Part shown: positions 6,442 to 8,083 of the stretch, piece after piece
Numbering within the stretch: position 1 is the first letter of the stretch
Layout: every line of letters starts with the position of its first letter
Assembly: GCA_012719815.1 (NCBI GenBank)
Contig: JAAXZP010000064.1
Location: forward strand, 1-8,083
Origin: Christensenellaceae bacterium
GTDB taxonomy: Bacteria > Bacillota > Clostridia > Christensenellales > SZUA-584
Direction: 5' to 3'
Length of the DNA stretch: 8,083 nt
Notes under the pieces: generated by a model
Database searches by the model: none
What the model saw: only the letters and a program-made list of their open reading frames with translations
What the model was told of the DNA's origin: nothing
Position numbers and translations under genes: made by a program

Positions 6442-7510
6442 AATTTTTTTGTTCAGCCTTTTTGACAGTGCGGAACTGTACCCTGTCGGACGCCATCAGT
6501 CGGCGCGTCTCCTCGTCCACAGCGGCATAGTGTTTACGCGTGGTGTTGACGGCTCTATGGCCCAATACGTCGGCAACGAGATAGATATCGCCGGTGCTCT
6601 GGTACAGCATCGTGCCGTAGGTGCTGCGCAGCTTATGCGGCGATATGTTTTTGAGCGGTACCGCAATGCTGGCATACTTCTTGACCAGCTCCTGCAAAGC
6701 ACGAACACTCATTCGCCTGTTTTGAAGCGACAGGAACATGGGGGAGTCCAGGCTGTAATTGCCGGCGGCCTTGCGCTGCTCAATATAGGCAGTCAGCGCC
6801 GCCTCCGCTTCGGAGCCAAAATACAGCAGCGCCTCATTGCCGCCCTTGCGCAGCACCTTAAATGAGCGCGATGCGAAATCGAAATCGCTGACGTCCAGCG
6901 CGCACAGCTCGCTGATGCGGATGCCGGTGGTCAAAAGCAATGTTATGATCGCCAAATCGCGCAGGGCTGTCTTTTTATGGAATTCGCGCTGCTTGTCCGT
7001 CAGCCCGTCGCCGGTTTCCACAAGATACAGAAGCTTCATGGCTTCGTCGTGAGTCAGGCGCAGTATCGGCTTCTCGTGAATCTTTGGCGTCTGGAGGCGC
7101 GAAGTGATATCCGAGGAAATAACTTCCTTATTATAAAAGTAATGATAAAACGTCCGCAGTGACGATATCTTACGCTTGATGCCTTTTTCGCTGTTTTCAA
7201 CGACAATTTCCTTTTGATGTTCGTTTTTGTAATAGAGCCGCAGATACTCAATATAGCGCTCCAGGTCGGACAGCGTGATATCCTCAAGCTGTTTTGCCGA
7301 CATATGCATCACGTTTTCTTTGCCCAGTTCGTTTTCCAGGAACGTAAAGAACAGCCGCAGGTCATACGCATAGTTGATACGCGTTAAAAGCGTGGTGTGC
7401 GGCTCAATACTGCGGAAAAATTCCAGACAAAACTTCGGCAGAGTCGCCAAAACAGCACGCAGTTTCTCAGTTCTCTGAACATTCAGTTCCGTTCGGCTCA
7501 TTCTGGACAA
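6440..7510 (-). CDS. Tyrosine recombinase / integrase (XerC/XerD-like)
   Basis: A site-specific recombinase that cuts and rejoins DNA through a covalent phosphotyrosine link. From the TTG at 7510 it has 356 residues. The N-terminal SAM-like core-binding domain covers about 25-145 (LPKFCLEFFRSIEP..TRINYAYDLRLFF). The C-terminal catalytic domain is complete: Arg198 (TTGIRISEL), Lys222 (VLRKGG), His292 and Arg295 (SPHKLR), His318 (LGH) and nucleophile Tyr328 (KHYA). TTG is preferred because GAGGGTG at 7523-7517 lies 6 nt upstream and an extended -10 promoter fires just before it. ATG at 7501 is the alternative; the open frame back to an ATG at 7576 lies inside a hairpin upstream of the promoter and is unlikely. 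No phage or transposon genes adjoin it, so a chromosomal role linked to lexA is possible, but its target is unknown. Confidence 0.9.
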   Translation of the reverse strand: MSRMSRTELNVQRTEKLRAVLATLPKFCLEFFRSIEPHTTLLTRINYAYDLRLFFTFLENELGKENVMHMSAKQLEDITLSDLERYIEYLRLYYKNEHQKEIVVENSEKGIKRKISSLRTFYHYFYNKEVISSDITSRLQTPKIHEKPILRLTHDEAMKLLYLVETGDGLTDKQREFHKKTALRDLAIITLLLTTGIRISELCALDVSDFDFASRSFKVLRKGGNEALLYFGSEAEAALTAYIEQRKAAGNYSLDSPMFLSLQNRRMSVRALQELVKKYASIAVPLKNISPHKLRSTYGTMLYQSTGDIYLVADVLGHRAVNTTRKHYAAVDEETRRLMASDRVQFRTVKKAEQKN

Positions 7511-7534
7511 AGCTGACACCCTCACTTTGACCAC

Positions 7535-7543
7535 ATTATAACA
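7535..7543 (-). promoter_or_regulatory. Extended -10 promoter of the recombinase gene
   Basis: The minus strand reads TGTTATAAT at 7543-7535, a perfect extended -10 (TGn-TATAAT). The -35 region, near 7558-7563, has no good match to TTGACA and falls within the inverted repeat at 7547-7580. Transcription would start near 7528, about 18 nt before the TTG start. This position argues against starting the protein at the ATG at 7576. Confidence 0.6.
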
Positions 7544-7546
7544 CAT

Positions 7547-7580
7547 AACTATGCGCAAAACTTGCGTTTTGCGCATAGTT
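7547..7580. repeat. Perfect 15-bp inverted repeat, 4-nt loop (34 bp)
   Basis: Arms AACTATGCGCAAAAC (7547-7561) and its exact reverse complement (7566-7580) flank TTGC. In minus-strand RNA the loop is GCAA closed by C-G, a stable GNRA tetraloop; on the plus strand it is UUGC. The repeat begins 2 nt after the rnhA stop and overlaps the -35 region of the recombinase promoter. There is no U-rich run after it on either strand, so it is not a classic intrinsic terminator. It could be an rnhA mRNA 3'-end hairpin, an operator, or a recombinase binding site; the sequence does not decide. Confidence 0.85.
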
Positions 7581-7582
7581 GA

Positions 7583-8038
7583 TTACGGCTCACCCTTCTT
7601 GACTGTATTCTCCTTTATGGCCTTTCGGGCCAGCTCGTCGCACATGTTGTTGTACTTGTCATCGGCATGGCCTTTGACTTTGTTGTACCGTACACGGTGC
7701 ACTGCGGATGCTTCCAATATTCCCATCCACAAATCCTGATTATCCACAGGCTTCTTGTCAGCCGTTTTCCAGCCGTTGCGCTGCCAGCGCTCAATCCAGC
7801 CTTTTTCAAACGCGTTATGGATGTATGCGCTGTCCGTATATATGTCCACCTCGCATGGCTCCTTAAGCGCTTTTAAAGCCTCCAGCACCGACGTCAGCTC
7901 CATGCGGTTGTTGGTGGTCTCCGGCTCGAATCCGCTAAAAGCTTTTTCCCGCCCCTTGTATATCAGCACGGCTGCCCAGCCGCCCGGGCCGGGATTATGG
8001 GAACACGCGCCGTCAGTATAAGCTGTTACCTTTTTCAT
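7583..8038 (-). CDS. rnhA: Ribonuclease HI
   Basis: RNase HI cuts the RNA strand of RNA-DNA hybrids, removing R-loops and primer remnants in the cytoplasm. The 151 residues are close to the 155 of E. coli RNase HI. The metal-binding catalytic residues are all present: Asp9 (YTDGACSHNPGPGGW), Glu47 (NNRMELTSV), Asp69 (YTDSAY) and Asp134 (NMCDELA), with the assisting His124 in VKGHADD. The basic helix region (FEKGWIERWQRNGWKTADKKPVDNQDLW), which grips the hybrid, is also present, so this is the bacterial type I enzyme rather than a shortened form. The ATG at 8038 gives the expected N-terminus, although no clear ribosome binding site is seen upstream. The gene is followed 2 nt later by the palindrome at 7547-7580, then by the recombinase on the same strand. 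Confidence 0.97.
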   Translation of the reverse strand: MKKVTAYTDGACSHNPGPGGWAAVLIYKGREKAFSGFEPETTNNRMELTSVLEALKALKEPCEVDIYTDSAYIHNAFEKGWIERWQRNGWKTADKKPVDNQDLWMGILEASAVHRVRYNKVKGHADDKYNNMCDELARKAIKENTVKKGEP

Positions 8039-8083
8039 GCGCTATATGCCTAACATTTGGGATTTTCTGGCACACTGTTCGGC

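Noticed and set aside
7477..7489. GAAC...GTTC pair near the start of the recombinase gene as a second LexA box
   Set aside because: The half-sites are separated by 5 nt, not 4, and lie inside coding sequence downstream of the start.
7511..7576. N-terminal extension of the recombinase from the ATG at 7576
   Set aside because: The ATG lies inside the inverted repeat and upstream of the extended -10 promoter, with no ribosome binding site. Residues encoded by a palindrome are unlikely to be real protein.
7547..7580. Inverted repeat as a classic rho-independent terminator of rnhA
   Set aside because: The hairpin is strong, but the bases after it on the minus strand (ATGTGTTATAATG) are not a T-run, and the plus strand continues GATTACGG.
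8042..8083. Open minus-strand frame running in from the window edge and ending 3 bp before rnhA
   Set aside because: Only 13 codons are visible, with no recognisable motif. Another minus-strand frame and a plus-strand frame are equally open here, so it cannot be called a gene.
1..8083. CRISPR arrays, rRNA or tRNA genes, insertion sequences, toxin-antitoxin or defence systems
   Set aside because: No tandem spaced repeats, RNA-gene signatures, transposase motifs or small paired genes were seen; coding density is near complete with known families.

Overview
The window looks like the chromosome of a moderately GC-rich Gram-positive bacterium, most likely a Clostridia-type Firmicute. The pointers are an endonuclease-type MutL with no sign of MutH, a LexA with a Bacillus-type CGAAC-N4-GTTCG-like box, a Gram-positive-style Hfq, and an Hfq-linked methionine gamma-lyase-family gene as in Bacillus and Clostridia. 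The placement is inferred from gene content and motifs only.

Plus strand, 1-5773: a tightly packed block of five genes. It starts inside mutS (3' two thirds present), then mutL (8-nt gap), miaA (ATGA overlap with the mutL stop), hfq (1-nt gap) and a PLP enzyme of the methionine gamma-lyase/'aluminium resistance' family (TAATG overlap with the hfq stop). The spacing indicates one transcription unit with translational coupling. A perfect extended -10 element in the last codons of miaA suggests hfq and the downstream gene also have their own promoter.

Minus strand, 8038-5766: rnhA (RNase HI), then a complete tyrosine recombinase, then lexA, all read towards the mutS block. The two blocks converge and their last genes overlap by 8 bp, with no visible terminator. 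lexA has a near-consensus promoter (TTGACA-17-TATCAT), a strong ribosome binding site and a candidate LexA box just upstream. The recombinase has an extended -10 promoter and a GAGGGTG ribosome binding site in front of a TTG start. Its promoter region overlaps a perfect 15-bp inverted repeat (34 bp in total) that sits 2 nt after the rnhA stop.

Taken together, the window is a genome-maintenance neighbourhood: mismatch repair (MutS, MutL), the SOS repressor (LexA), RNA-DNA hybrid removal (RNase HI) and a site-specific recombinase, with tRNA modification (MiaA) and RNA chaperone (Hfq) genes carried in the mismatch-repair operon. Nearly all of it is recognisable housekeeping biology. The least explained parts are the recombinase, with the 34-bp palindrome at its promoter, and a Gln in place of the conserved ATPase-domain His of MutS.
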